The notes under the pieces: model-generated
What the model was told of the DNA's origin: nothing
The model's input: the letters and a program-made list of their open reading frames with translations, nothing else
Databases searched by the model: none
In this document: positions 9,183 to 18,349 of the stretch, piece after piece
Layout: each line of letters opens with the position of its first letter
Position numbering within the stretch: the stretch's first letter is position 1
Made by a program: the position numbers and the translations under genes
NCBI GenBank assembly: GCA_041287705.1
Contig: JBGGNE010000275.1
Span: forward strand, 1-64,000
Direction: 5' to 3'
DNA length: 64,000 nt
Source: LW23 sp041287705
GTDB lineage: Bacteria; Verrucomicrobiota; Verrucomicrobiia; Methylacidiphilales; UBA1321

Positions 9183-9214
9183 GGACTATGTTATCGCGAT
9201 AACGGGACTATGTT
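9183..9214. promoter_or_regulatory. Candidate AraC-regulator binding site in the phyH/araC divergent region
   Basis: Two identical copies of GGACTATGTT lie at 9183-9192 and 9205-9214, 22 bp apart, which is about two helical turns as in AraC half-site pairs. Between them is a perfect 14-bp palindrome, GTTATCGCGATAAC (9190-9203). The second repeat overlaps the araC start codon at 9210, which would suit autorepression. Binding by the adjacent regulator is inferred. Confidence 0.5.
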
Positions 9215-10109
9215 GACTCTTCGTATTCGCCAGCGGCAGCCCTCTCTGGATTCTGTTGGTATTGGAGTGGAGTATTACCCGGACTATATCAATCGAGAGA
9301 TCAACCTGCATTCCCTGGATGTTGTTCTTCTCACTCTCATCCTTCGTGGCCGAGGCAGGCATATTATTGATGACGAAGCGTTTGCGGAGAATGGAGCGTC
9401 TCTGGCCGTCACGCACTATGGTCAGCGGCACGATGTGCTGACCGACGAAAAGGGGATGGATATTCTGAATGTTTATCTGGATCTTCAGCATCACCCTCTG
9501 CCTTCGCTGCCCCATGCTCTGCAACCTGTTCTTCCTCTGTTTCTTCCGCTCCATCCTCGCTTTCAGCACCGGTTAAATCGAATTGTTCGGTTGCAGTTTG
9601 ATAACCCTAACGAGTTTGCTGCTCCGCTTTTTTCTATTCAACGAGAGCTGACTCGGCAACCTGCCGGTTTTGAGGAGGCAGTCGCGCTCCACTTCAAGAT
9701 TTTTCTGATACGCTGCTGCCGGCACGCGCTGGAGCACGGGGTGCTTCCCAGTCGGCCAGACGCTCCTGTATCCCAGCCCCGCATAGAGGAACTTCGGCAG
9801 TATCTGGATCAAAACTTTGCAGAGGCGCTTACTCTGGAGAATCTTGCGAAACGTGCCGGATATAGCCGAACAACTCTTTGCCGTGTCTTCAAGACCTATA
9901 CCGGCAAGCGGCTTTTCGATTATCTTATCGAGCGGCGGATTCAGGCGGCCATGATTCGTTTGCGGGGAAATGACGACAAGATTGTCAACATCGCGCTTGA
10001 GTCCGGCTTTGGAGATCTTGCTTATTTCAATCGAAAATTCCGACAGATTGTGGGTATCACTCCTTCGATGTACAGAGCGGGTACTACCAATTCAACAATA
10101 TCAGAGTAA
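9210..10109 (+). CDS. AraC-family transcriptional regulator
   Basis: DNA-binding regulator of 299 residues from ATG 9210. The N-terminal half (1-190) is a sensor domain without a clear match but with a cupin-like strand pattern (TLILRGRGRHIID). The C-terminal 100 residues are a double helix-turn-helix: LTLENLAKRAGYSRTTLCRV and then IVNIALESGFGDLAYFNRKF, ending in GITPSMYR. An upstream in-frame start at 9120 would run through phyH and was rejected. The following glycosidase begins 64 nt after the stop on the same strand, so the regulator and enzyme likely form one unit, with phyH divergent. Confidence 0.9.
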   Translation: MLTLRIRQRQPSLDSVGIGVEYYPDYINREINLHSLDVVLLTLILRGRGRHIIDDEAFAENGASLAVTHYGQRHDVLTDEKGMDILNVYLDLQHHPLPSLPHALQPVLPLFLPLHPRFQHRLNRIVRLQFDNPNEFAAPLFSIQRELTRQPAGFEEAVALHFKIFLIRCCRHALEHGVLPSRPDAPVSQPRIEELRQYLDQNFAEALTLENLAKRAGYSRTTLCRVFKTYTGKRLFDYLIERRIQAAMIRLRGNDDKIVNIALESGFGDLAYFNRKFRQIVGITPSMYRAGTTNSTISE

Positions 10110-10173
10110 AATATCAGCACTTAAATCGTGCCCTAGAAGACACTCGCAGTTACTCTTGCACTTATCAATTCCT

Positions 10174-13017
10174 ATGATGTCGATGTCACACACGTTTGGG
10201 AGATATATTGCCATGGCTATTGCGGCTCTGGTTACGACTGGAACCTGCTGCTCCGCGGCGGATAGTCCATTGCTGGCCGGCGGCAGCGCCGGTCGACTGC
10301 ACTTTGTGGCTGATGGCGAGAAAGTTTGTACTTTTGCCCCATTTGCTGCGGACGGAAACTGGAACTTCTACTGGCCAACGGCATTAAGTGCCAGGGCAGG
10401 CTCTGAGCCATCAGCGGAAAATCCTTATCGTTTCAGGATCAAGGCAGGCGATCAGACTATTGATGGCGAATTCAAGGCTGCCGCCAAAGATGGCAATGTG
10501 GACGCCGCGTGGACGTTCAGTTCGGCATCTGCAATGAATCTGGAGCAGCTCGCGGTTGCCGCTGATTTTAATCTGGCCACTCTGGCAGGCGGCACATGGG
10601 AAGCCGACGAAACCAAGGGTGTCTTTCCGGATAAATACAACGTCACCCAGCTTTTTGCCAATAAAGCACGCAACCTGGTCCTTAAGTTTCCCGGGGGCCG
10701 AACCCTGAAGTTTGCCTTCGCGCAGCCTGCTTCCATCACCCTTCAGGATAACCGGCAATGGGGTAAGTCTGATTTCACGCTTCGCATTGGTCAGGGATCC
10801 GGAAAGCTTGCCGCGAAGGAAAGCCGTGTGGTTGCCATGTCCATAAGTGTTTCTGATGGGCTGGCCTACACCCATGAACTTCCCATGATCCTCAAACCGG
10901 TCGTACTGGAGGCCAATGCCGAGTGGGTACCGCTTCAGTCCGAGCTGGATATCGAGCCGGGATCTGCTCTTGATCTCAGCACTCACGGCCTGACGGATGG
11001 ACCATGCGGCTCGAAGGGCCGCGTCATCGTGAACAAGGACGGCCATTTCGCTTATAAAAATGATCCAGACAAGGCGCGCCGCTTCTATGGCGTGAATTTC
11101 TGTTTCAGCTCGATGTACCTGCCGAGGGAGCAGACCGACAAGCTGCTGGATCGGCTGGTGCGCCTGGGTTACAACACCGTTCGTGTCCACCATTACGAAG
11201 GCCAGCTGACAAAGACAGTGAATGATCCTGGTTTCGACTGGGATCCTGCAAAGGTGGATCAGCTTGACTACTTCATGGCTGGCTGTGCAAAGCGCGGTCT
11301 GTGGATTACCACGGATCTTTTTGTATCGCGCCCTGTCTCGGGCAAGCAGATTGGACTTCAGGAGTCGCGTATTGCCATGGACAAGTACAAGGTGCTTGTG
11401 CCTGTCTACGAGCCGGCGTTCGAAGATCTCAAGACTTTCAGCCGTAAGTTACTGGACCGCGTGAACCCGTACACAGGCAAGCGCGTTGCAGACGATCCAG
11501 CGCTGGCATGGATATCACTGATTAACGAAGGGCCCGCGAACCATCTCTGGGGTCATATCAAGCAGATTCCGGAGTGGACATCCGCCTGGAACCGCTGGCT
11601 GGCAGCGCGTTACCCCACGCGCGAAGAGCTTGAAATCGCTTTGGGCGATCTGGGTCCAACGGAGGATCCCGCCAGGAACACGGTTGGGCTTCCTGGTTCC
11701 ATCCTTGCACAGTCACGTCGTGCCCGTCTGTGCCAGGTTTTTGTTACGGATACCGAACGGGCAATGTGCGATCGGCTTCGCGCTTTTCTGAGGGATGAAC
11801 TGAAGTGCCAGGCCCTGCTGACAAACGTGAACAACGCCGGTCCCGGAATGGTTCCTCTGCAGGCGGCCCGCAATAAGTATGATTACGTGGACGAGCATTT
11901 CTACGTGGATCACCCCAGCTTTCTGGAGAAATCATGGCAATTGCCAAGCGAATGCCCCAACACAAACCCGATTGAGGCAGCAGCGCCTGGGGCATCTGGT
12001 GTCGCAAGCGTTCGAATCTATGGCAAGCCCTTCACGGTCAGCGAGTTCAACTACTCCGGCCCAGGCCGTTTTCGCGGGGTGGGTGGAATCCTGACGAGCG
12101 CGATGGCTGCGTTGCAGGACTGGGATTGTGTGTGGCGTTTTGCTTACAGCCATAGTGCGCCGAACCTCTTTGAGCCAAAGCCCGCGGGCTATTTTGACAT
12201 GGCCAGCGATCCCCTGAGTCTGGCATCCGACCGGCTTGCGGTGCTACTTTATCTGCGCCGCGATGTGGCTCCCGCATCAAACCGTCTTGCGATGGTGCTG
12301 CCGCGCGATCTTCTGCGTAATCCGCCGCAAAAACTCAGCGCCTCGGCTATCCGCTCCGCTGCCTGGATAACGCAGATTGGCAATATCATTGTTAGCGAAA
12401 CAGATCAGGCGCTGCCGGGTCTGTTGACGCTGCCTGCTCAGTCCGGAGGCAGTAAGGAAGCTGTTGCGGATCTGCTAAAACAGGCCAATTTGCCGGAAGC
12501 GGCCTCGGGCACAGATAAGCTGATTCGTTCGGAAACTGGCGAGATTTCCATACTTCCCAAGGAGGGGGTGCTTGTGATCGACACGCCCAAGAGCGCCGGC
12601 GGCTATGCCGAGCCCGGCAAGACGATCCTGGCCGAGAAATCCGGCGTGCAAATCGATGGACTGACGACTGGCGCAACTGTCTTTGTCAACAGCCTCGATC
12701 CTTCGCCTATCCGCACATCCAGGCGTCTGCTGGTAACGCATCTTACCGATCTGCAGAATACCGGCGTCCGTTACGGCGAAGCGGCTCGGCAAACACTTTA
12801 TGAGTGGGGCAAACTTCCCTATCTCGTACGCGATGGCGCTGCCACCGTGCACATCTCGCTGGCAGAGCCTGGCGCTTACTCGGTGTATGCTCTCACCACG
12901 AGCGGCAAACGTCTGGAGAAGCTTGAGACGAAGGTGGAAGCCGGACAGCTTGTCTTTACCGTGGCTGTTCGCGGAAAGGACGGCGCGCGCATGCTATATG
13001 ATGTAGTGCGGAATTAA
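10174..13017 (+). CDS. Secreted clan GH-A glycoside hydrolase (GH5-like) with N-terminal beta-sandwich module
   Basis: Exported glycosidase of about 947 residues; substrate unknown. Residues 1-28 form a signal peptide (start ATG 10174; 10177 and 10183 also possible). Residues about 30-290 are beta-rich; GGTWEADETKG at 139-149 resembles a segment of the polysaccharide deacetylase at 22395-24014. The TIM barrel follows: YGVNFCFSSMYLP, LGYNTVRVHHYEG, WISLINEGPANHLWG (likely acid/base Glu after Asn) and KPFTVSEFNYSGPGRF (likely nucleophile Glu). A C-terminal beta domain ends the protein. It follows the AraC gene and precedes a good hairpin terminator. Confidence 0.8.
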   Translation: MMSMSHTFGRYIAMAIAALVTTGTCCSAADSPLLAGGSAGRLHFVADGEKVCTFAPFAADGNWNFYWPTALSARAGSEPSAENPYRFRIKAGDQTIDGEFKAAAKDGNVDAAWTFSSASAMNLEQLAVAADFNLATLAGGTWEADETKGVFPDKYNVTQLFANKARNLVLKFPGGRTLKFAFAQPASITLQDNRQWGKSDFTLRIGQGSGKLAAKESRVVAMSISVSDGLAYTHELPMILKPVVLEANAEWVPLQSELDIEPGSALDLSTHGLTDGPCGSKGRVIVNKDGHFAYKNDPDKARRFYGVNFCFSSMYLPREQTDKLLDRLVRLGYNTVRVHHYEGQLTKTVNDPGFDWDPAKVDQLDYFMAGCAKRGLWITTDLFVSRPVSGKQIGLQESRIAMDKYKVLVPVYEPAFEDLKTFSRKLLDRVNPYTGKRVADDPALAWISLINEGPANHLWGHIKQIPEWTSAWNRWLAARYPTREELEIALGDLGPTEDPARNTVGLPGSILAQSRRARLCQVFVTDTERAMCDRLRAFLRDELKCQALLTNVNNAGPGMVPLQAARNKYDYVDEHFYVDHPSFLEKSWQLPSECPNTNPIEAAAPGASGVASVRIYGKPFTVSEFNYSGPGRFRGVGGILTSAMAALQDWDCVWRFAYSHSAPNLFEPKPAGYFDMASDPLSLASDRLAVLLYLRRDVAPASNRLAMVLPRDLLRNPPQKLSASAIRSAAWITQIGNIIVSETDQALPGLLTLPAQSGGSKEAVADLLKQANLPEAASGTDKLIRSETGEISILPKEGVLVIDTPKSAGGYAEPGKTILAEKSGVQIDGLTTGATVFVNSLDPSPIRTSRRLLVTHLTDLQNTGVRYGEAARQTLYEWGKLPYLVRDGAATVHISLAEPGAYSVYALTTSGKRLEKLETKVEAGQLVFTVAVRGKDGARMLYDVVRN

Positions 13018-13029
13018 TCTCTCTGGATG

Positions 13030-13056
13030 ACGGTTGGGCAGGCCAGCCGTTATTCG
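13030..13056 (+). terminator. Hairpin terminator after the GH-A glycosidase
   Basis: ACGGTTGG (13030-13037) pairs with CCAGCCGT (13043-13050) around a GCAGG loop, allowing one G-T pair. It begins 12 nt after the stop and is followed by TATTCG. The T-tract is short. Confidence 0.5.
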
Positions 13057-13133
13057 ATGGGATGATGCAGTATCTTGTAGTCCGTTCGCAGCGCGGCGTA
13101 CAAGATGCTGCGCCCAGCTATTACTTGCGCAAA

Positions 13134-13760
13134 ATGTATATCCCTCCAGCTAACCGTGTTGATGATCCCCCAAGGATAGTTGAATTCATAGATACTTACG
13201 GATTTGCAACAGTCGTTACCCAGAGAGAAGGGATTCCATGGGCCACTTCTCTGCCTGTGCTTTTGCGTAAAAATGAAGGTCGCCCCACGATGCTCGTAAG
13301 TCATATGGCTCGGGCGAACGGGCAGTGGCAACACTTCGCGTCTGGTCAGGAGATTCTGTGCATCTTCAATGGGCCCCATGCCTACATTTCACCTTCCTGG
13401 TATGCAGCTCCGGTTGCAGTTCCCACGTGGAACTATGCTTCGGTACATGTTTATGGCATCCCCCAAATAGTTGAAGATAAGGAGGGACTTCTCAGAATCC
13501 TGCGGGATACGACAAGCAAGTATGAAAAGCATATGCCACAACCATGGAATATGGAGACGCGACTACCTGCTGCCACGGCGGACGGGTTGCTGAAAGCCAT
13601 TGTGGGCTTCACCATTTCCATATCACGTATCGAAGCCAAGTTTAAGCTCGGCCAGAATCGCAGTGAGGAAGATCAGTCAGGAATGTTGAACGGCCTTGAT
13701 GGCTCTGGAAATTCGGATGCACAGCAGTTAGCGGCCTTTATACGCAAGCAAAAGGAGTAA
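13134..13760 (+). CDS. paiB: PaiB-like FMN-binding protein
   Basis: Belongs to the PaiB/FMN_bind_2 family, split-barrel flavin-binding proteins known from Bacillus subtilis, where PaiB affects sporulation and degradative-enzyme genes. The start MYIPPANRVDD matches the family's usual MYIP beginning, so I set the ATG at 13134 although the frame is open from 13062. Further family-like stretches are YGFATVVTQREGIPWATSLP, IFNGPHAYISPSWY, VPTWNYASVHVYG and IVGFTISISRIEAKFKLGQN. The last is the typical C-terminal substrate-loop region. At 208 residues it is the standard length. It lies between two hairpins and so appears to be a single-gene unit. Confidence 0.88.
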   Translation: MYIPPANRVDDPPRIVEFIDTYGFATVVTQREGIPWATSLPVLLRKNEGRPTMLVSHMARANGQWQHFASGQEILCIFNGPHAYISPSWYAAPVAVPTWNYASVHVYGIPQIVEDKEGLLRILRDTTSKYEKHMPQPWNMETRLPAATADGLLKAIVGFTISISRIEAKFKLGQNRSEEDQSGMLNGLDGSGNSDAQQLAAFIRKQKE

Positions 13761-13787
13761 TGCTCTTACGTATGTTTAGGGACGGAA

Positions 13788-13828
13788 AAGGCGCTGTGCG
13801 TGCATATAACTGCACACACAGCGCCCTT
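13788..13828. terminator. Bidirectional hairpin between convergent genes
   Basis: GGCGCTGTG (13790-13798) pairs with CACAGCGCC (13817-13825), and an inner GTGCA/TGCAC extends the stem after one C-A mismatch, with a TATAAC loop. AAAA before and CTT after give weak tracts on both strands. It separates paiB from the convergent 1429-residue gene. Confidence 0.7.
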
Positions 13829-13850
13829 GGCTTATAACTGAACTGAGACT

Positions 13851-16800
13851 TTACGGGAAGTTCAGCTCACCCCAGTTGGCGGGCTCGGGCTGCAGTTCGA
13901 AAACCACATCATCCACAAGGCCGGTATGCTGATTGGACCAGTGAGTGCGCAGTCGGGTGCGGACACCAGCAGGGTCGGCATGCGTTGCGCCGAAGTCGCC
14001 GCGAAGGGTAAGCTTGGGCGTCAGTTTGATGCCGAGCGAATCCAGGGGCAGGGCCGCTTCCACAATGTAGCCCTTTCCTGCGTCAACCTTTACGTTGATT
14101 TCCGCGTCGGCCAGCACGTCGACATAATCCACCACCCAGCCCTGAATAACGCCGGAGCTGAAAGTGCGCGGCTTTTTCTCATCGCTGATGAAGCGATAGA
14201 GCACAGCTGTGGGTTTGCCGTTGTAATTGCCGATAGACAGGCGCAGATCGCCCTTTGTGGCCATGGCTTTGCCACGTTTGGCGGCACCATCGGGGCTGGT
14301 GGCGAGCTGCAGATCCACGGTATCGCCACACGAGTACATCTGGGAGATATCCTTGGCGCCATTGATCCACGGCGTCATGTCCCGGACATGCCAGCCCACG
14401 TAGAGCTTTGTGTCGTCGCAGGCCAGGGCAGTACGTACGGCGGCGTCTTCACTCTTCTGGTAAGACAGAATGTTGCAGCCTTTAAAGTCCTGATCCAGGT
14501 TGCCCGTGAACTTGATGGTTGCTTTGGTGACTGTCAAGGAGCCGCCGGCTGATGTTTGCAGCGCTGTTTCACGCATGGCGAGAGCCTTTTTGGTATCGGG
14601 CTCGCTGATCACGATTTTGCCGGCAGAACTTCCAGTGGGCGGGGCGATGGGCACAGTTTTCTCAAGACCGCTCAGCGCCACATTCCAGATGCCGATTTTG
14701 CCGGACTGAATGTAAACCTTTCCATCTTTCGCCTGAGTCAGGGAACCACCAAAGTCTTCCCCACCGCAACCCGCCGGAAGATTGGTCATGTCCGAGCCGG
14801 GCAAAGGCTTCTCTGGCCATTGCCAGTCGAAGATGTTGCCGCTGTAGAGTCCCGAGACGAAGAAACCCTCGGAATTCAGCGCCCACCATTCACCCAGGTT
14901 GCCGTTGATCGCCCAGAAGCAGCCCACTCCGGGCAGGTTACCTGTGCCGACCGGTCCGAACGCCCCACGGAACAAGCCGTTCTCCGGCTGCGGAGCCTTG
15001 TGGGATCCGTGCACCTGGAAGTAGGGGTTGGGATAGGTCCACATCAGTTTGCCACTGGCCATATCGAAGCAATGCCACATGAAGCCCGCAGGATGATCCT
15101 TCACCGCAAGATTCAGCAGGATATGCTTGTTATCCACGCTCGGCAGGGCGCAACTGTAGTTGTTGCGATAGCCGTTGCTCATCGAATCGGGCATCGTCTT
15201 GATCTGAGTAAGATCATATTTTGGAGCGCCCTTATCCGTGAAGCCGGCAGACGTCAGTGCTTTCAGCTTGCCGTCGGATTTATCGAAGGCGTAGAGCGAG
15301 AGGTCGGGCCCAAGGTTCAATGACCAGCAGTTGCTTCCCGCCGTGTACAGGGCGCCGGGATGGCGTTGAACTTCCTCGGGCTGCTCCTTGCCGTCGCCAT
15401 TGAGATCCGTCCAGAGCTCTGTTGCGCCAGTTTTGGGATCTGCATTCTTCGGATCATTGCGAAGAAGAGCATGCAACTTGTACTGGCCGTCGCCAAGACG
15501 TTCCCAGATCTGGATGCTGCCCACTCCGTAACGCATCTCCACGGTATAGAGATACAGCTTGCCGTTCGAGCCTTCGCGGTACGCCGCAAAGCCGTGGAAG
15601 TTGTTGTCAAACGTTCCCAGGCACTCCGCCGGACCGCCCTTGGGATCAATACGCCATTCGCACGCTTCGCCGACCATGATGTCAGGATCGCGAGGATTAA
15701 CTGCTCCGCCGGATGCTCCGTAATGGGTCGGCCCGAAGAACTGCTTCAGCAGCGTGGTGGAGAATGCTGCAGGAGCCAGATCAGAGCCATTTCCATAGGC
15801 CCACACGCTCACACGTTTGGGGAACTCATCGTGCTCCATGACCCAGAGCTTGCCCCTGGCATCGACAACAATACCCGCGGGCTTCAGCATGCGATTGGCC
15901 TGCCAGGGACCTGTCTGGCGTCCATCCTTTTCGCCAATGCGCCCGATCTCCTTACCGTCCATACTAAATACCGCAACCTGATGCTCCGGCGCGCCAAGAC
16001 TTACGAGAAGGCGACCTTTTGCATCGACGTTCAGTGAACGTGGATTGGCGAGGCCGGTCAGTACGGCTTTGGAAGTGCCCGTTGTCAGATCAACACTGCG
16101 AACTTCATCGCCGCAAATCACATAGGCGGTTTTGGCATCCACTACTTTGATGGAAGTTGCGAGAGGCAGAGGCCAGCTTTTCTGGAGGACGCCGGTGTTT
16201 CCATCCAGCACAATCAGGCGGTGATCCAGCTTTACCAGAGAGGGGGCAAGCTTTTGTTCCAGCAACTGCCTGTTCGCAAGCGCCCGCTTCGCGGGATTTG
16301 TCTCCGGTTCTTTGCCGGGCGCAAACGTCTTCGATTGCAATACTTCATTCAGGTTCTTGACGATCTTTGTAATCAACGCCTGCTGAATCGCGTCCGGCTT
16401 TTTGCCGGCGAGGAAATTCCTGATGTTGTCGAGGTCACCCGGGGTCAGATCATCAAGCACAAGAGCTTCCAGCGAGGAATCCGCCTTCACTTTGGTCAGG
16501 AATTCTTTCCAGTCCGTAATGTCGGTGGGGTAAAACGTGGTGTCGCCGGTCGTGCCGTAGAGAAGACCGTCCCGTGCGTCCAGACCTACAATGTGATCCG
16601 GGATGTTGTTGGCATTGTCCGCACTATCTTTCCCCGCCAGATCCGTCTGAGTGAGGATATGGCTCTTTTTGGCGTTTGCCCACGGCATGTAGGCGCCTGT
16701 TTTGGCATCCACCCGGGTCATCAGGATAGGTACTTTATCCACGCGCCAGGTGCTCTTGGGATGGACGACGTAGACGGACCCGCTATCGACAGCAATGTAT

Positions 16801-18140
16801 TCGGGGTCGTTGGCGCCTGAGGTGTTCTGCAGGCTCCAGATCAGCTTGCCTTCAAAATCCGTGGAAATGAGATGCCGCCCGCCTTCAGCGCCGTTGCAGG
16901 CGAGATAGAGCCGGTCACCATCAGTAACAATCGAGCTGGGTACACCGTGATCGCCCAGCCAGAAATCTTCAGGCGTTGCCTGCCAGGGAGCGCGACCGCT
17001 AAACGAGGCGTAACCGCACAGGGTCAGCTTTGCGCCGGGGTGGGCGATGGCCTTCCAGGTATATTCGCCAGCAGGCACCGGCTGGCCGGGAGTGCGGTAA
17101 GTAGCATCGGTAAGGCCATCCCACTGCACGGTGGCCGGGCCTTTGCTGCGTTGCTGCTGATTCAGCAGATGGCGCACGACAACGCCATCCTTGTCAACGA
17201 GGTTCAGGGAAACGTAGCCGTCGAAGGGCATGTCAAACGCGATAGGCTTGAACCCCGGCCATTCAAAGCGCTGCACCAGACCATCCCAGTTTACCGTGGG
17301 CGTGCCTTCATCAAGCGAGACGGGGAAGCTGCGACCGTCCGCAGTGCGCACGGACTGCGGCTCCAGTTTTCCATAGGGCATCATCGTGGCCCATCCCCAG
17401 TCCTTATAGGCGCGGAACGTAAAGATGCGATCCGGCGCCTTTACCTCATCAAACACGTCCTTGATGGTGATGCGGCCAAACTGTCCGGCGGTGAAATTAG
17501 GCTCAAAAGTGATCTTGAAGCGTTCTCCTGTTTTCGGGGCTGTGCCTTTGGCGCTCAGCAACTTCCAGGGGATAGCCATCTCCTGCACATAGCCTTTGCC
17601 GTCCGTATCGACATGGAACGCCATTTTTACACCGTTCTCAATGGCGTTGGGCATCGACGGGAGATCTACACTGTCGCCAGCGCCGTTGCGCTTGCCAGGG
17701 CATTCGCGGCCTGCCACGGGGCGGCCCTGATTATCGCGCCACCCATCCCACCAGGTGATGCACTTATCCGGCGTATCGGGGAAAAGGATACAGCGGAACT
17801 GCAGACAATCGCCGTTAAAGCCATGGCCTCCCAGGGATTCCGGATTGTTCAGCGGCGTGGGATCCTTCCAGCGCGCCAGAACATACAGGTACTCACTGTC
17901 ATGCATGGCGTGAAGCCATACGGAAGAGTTATCACGCAGATGCTCAAGTTCGCCGCAGGCAAAAATGCCACCGGTCAGGTCCCAGTCCTCAATTTTGCCA
18001 TCAACCGATACCTGACCGGGAGCTGGTACAACGCGAAGACCGCGATTTTCGGTTTCGGTGGCGAAAAGCGACGCCGCGCTTAGCCATGTGGCAAGTGCGA
18101 CAGACGACAACCTGCGAAGGGGGATGAATGTGGATCTCAT
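13851..18140 (-). CDS. Large exported multidomain protein: CBM9-like, FlgD-like and beta-propeller regions
   Basis: A 1429-residue exported protein of unknown role. Residues 1-28 are a signal peptide ending near SLFATE. A CBM9-like domain follows (VDGKIEDWDL, then YLYVLARWKD), about 35-240. Residues about 280-370 look like a FlgD/Ig fold (PFDGYVSLNLVDKDGVVVRH, PVPAGEYTWKA). Between about 400 and 1180 there are many short beta repeats such as IVVDARGKLWVMEHDE and SLNVDAKGRLLVSLG, consistent with NHL/PQQ-like propeller blades. A second CBM9-like domain (TALACDDTKLYVGWHVRD) closes the chain. No catalytic residues can be named, so it may bind or sense polysaccharide. The GntR regulator lies 205 nt upstream on the same strand. 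Confidence 0.7.
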   Translation of the reverse strand: MRSTFIPLRRLSSVALATWLSAASLFATETENRGLRVVPAPGQVSVDGKIEDWDLTGGIFACGELEHLRDNSSVWLHAMHDSEYLYVLARWKDPTPLNNPESLGGHGFNGDCLQFRCILFPDTPDKCITWWDGWRDNQGRPVAGRECPGKRNGAGDSVDLPSMPNAIENGVKMAFHVDTDGKGYVQEMAIPWKLLSAKGTAPKTGERFKITFEPNFTAGQFGRITIKDVFDEVKAPDRIFTFRAYKDWGWATMMPYGKLEPQSVRTADGRSFPVSLDEGTPTVNWDGLVQRFEWPGFKPIAFDMPFDGYVSLNLVDKDGVVVRHLLNQQQRSKGPATVQWDGLTDATYRTPGQPVPAGEYTWKAIAHPGAKLTLCGYASFSGRAPWQATPEDFWLGDHGVPSSIVTDGDRLYLACNGAEGGRHLISTDFEGKLIWSLQNTSGANDPEYIAVDSGSVYVVHPKSTWRVDKVPILMTRVDAKTGAYMPWANAKKSHILTQTDLAGKDSADNANNIPDHIVGLDARDGLLYGTTGDTTFYPTDITDWKEFLTKVKADSSLEALVLDDLTPGDLDNIRNFLAGKKPDAIQQALITKIVKNLNEVLQSKTFAPGKEPETNPAKRALANRQLLEQKLAPSLVKLDHRLIVLDGNTGVLQKSWPLPLATSIKVVDAKTAYVICGDEVRSVDLTTGTSKAVLTGLANPRSLNVDAKGRLLVSLGAPEHQVAVFSMDGKEIGRIGEKDGRQTGPWQANRMLKPAGIVVDARGKLWVMEHDEFPKRVSVWAYGNGSDLAPAAFSTTLLKQFFGPTHYGASGGAVNPRDPDIMVGEACEWRIDPKGGPAECLGTFDNNFHGFAAYREGSNGKLYLYTVEMRYGVGSIQIWERLGDGQYKLHALLRNDPKNADPKTGATELWTDLNGDGKEQPEEVQRHPGALYTAGSNCWSLNLGPDLSLYAFDKSDGKLKALTSAGFTDKGAPKYDLTQIKTMPDSMSNGYRNNYSCALPSVDNKHILLNLAVKDHPAGFMWHCFDMASGKLMWTYPNPYFQVHGSHKAPQPENGLFRGAFGPVGTGNLPGVGCFWAINGNLGEWWALNSEGFFVSGLYSGNIFDWQWPEKPLPGSDMTNLPAGCGGEDFGGSLTQAKDGKVYIQSGKIGIWNVALSGLEKTVPIAPPTGSSAGKIVISEPDTKKALAMRETALQTSAGGSLTVTKATIKFTGNLDQDFKGCNILSYQKSEDAAVRTALACDDTKLYVGWHVRDMTPWINGAKDISQMYSCGDTVDLQLATSPDGAAKRGKAMATKGDLRLSIGNYNGKPTAVLYRFISDEKKPRTFSSGVIQGWVVDYVDVLADAEINVKVDAGKGYIVEAALPLDSLGIKLTPKLTLRGDFGATHADPAGVRTRLRTHWSNQHTGLVDDVVFELQPEPANWGELNFP

Positions 18141-18216
18141 GACAGGGAAGGGGATTCAGACGATATTGAACCTGCTCTATGACAGGAATGAATTGGACAA
18201 TGGCGTGTCGTTTGAG

Positions 18217-18233
18217 CTAGATAATATAACTAG
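18217..18233. promoter_or_regulatory. Inverted repeat upstream of the 1429-residue gene
   Basis: CTAGATA-ATA-TAACTAG is a 7-3-7 inverted repeat with one mismatch pair, 77 nt before the start at 18140. It has the same spacing and AT-rich core as the palindrome before the GntR gene (19458-19474), so both may be GntR sites. The bases match only in the core, so this is tentative. Confidence 0.3.
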
Positions 18234-18321
18234 ATTTCCTGAAACTTGGGAAGTCATTATTGCGATATCGACAAAAAAGCTGGTTCGTCTCTAATTCAGA
18301 GTCAAAGAAGGTTGGACGCTG

Positions 18322-18349
18322 GTAAGCTTCCGTATTCCGGCAAGCTTAC
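18322..18349 (-). terminator. Hairpin at the end of the GntR gene
   Basis: GTAAGCTT (18322-18329) and AAGCTTAC (18342-18349) form an 8-bp stem, extended by CCG/CGG past a one-base bulge. It overlaps the GntR stop codon. No T-tract follows on the minus strand, so it may only attenuate. Confidence 0.35.

Noticed and set aside
9120..9209. Upstream extension of the AraC gene
   Set aside because: It would overlap the start of the divergent phyH gene and adds residues without family similarity; ATG 9210 was used.
16872..18083. Plus-strand open frame of 403 codons
   Set aside because: Antisense to the 1429-residue exported protein; no family features.
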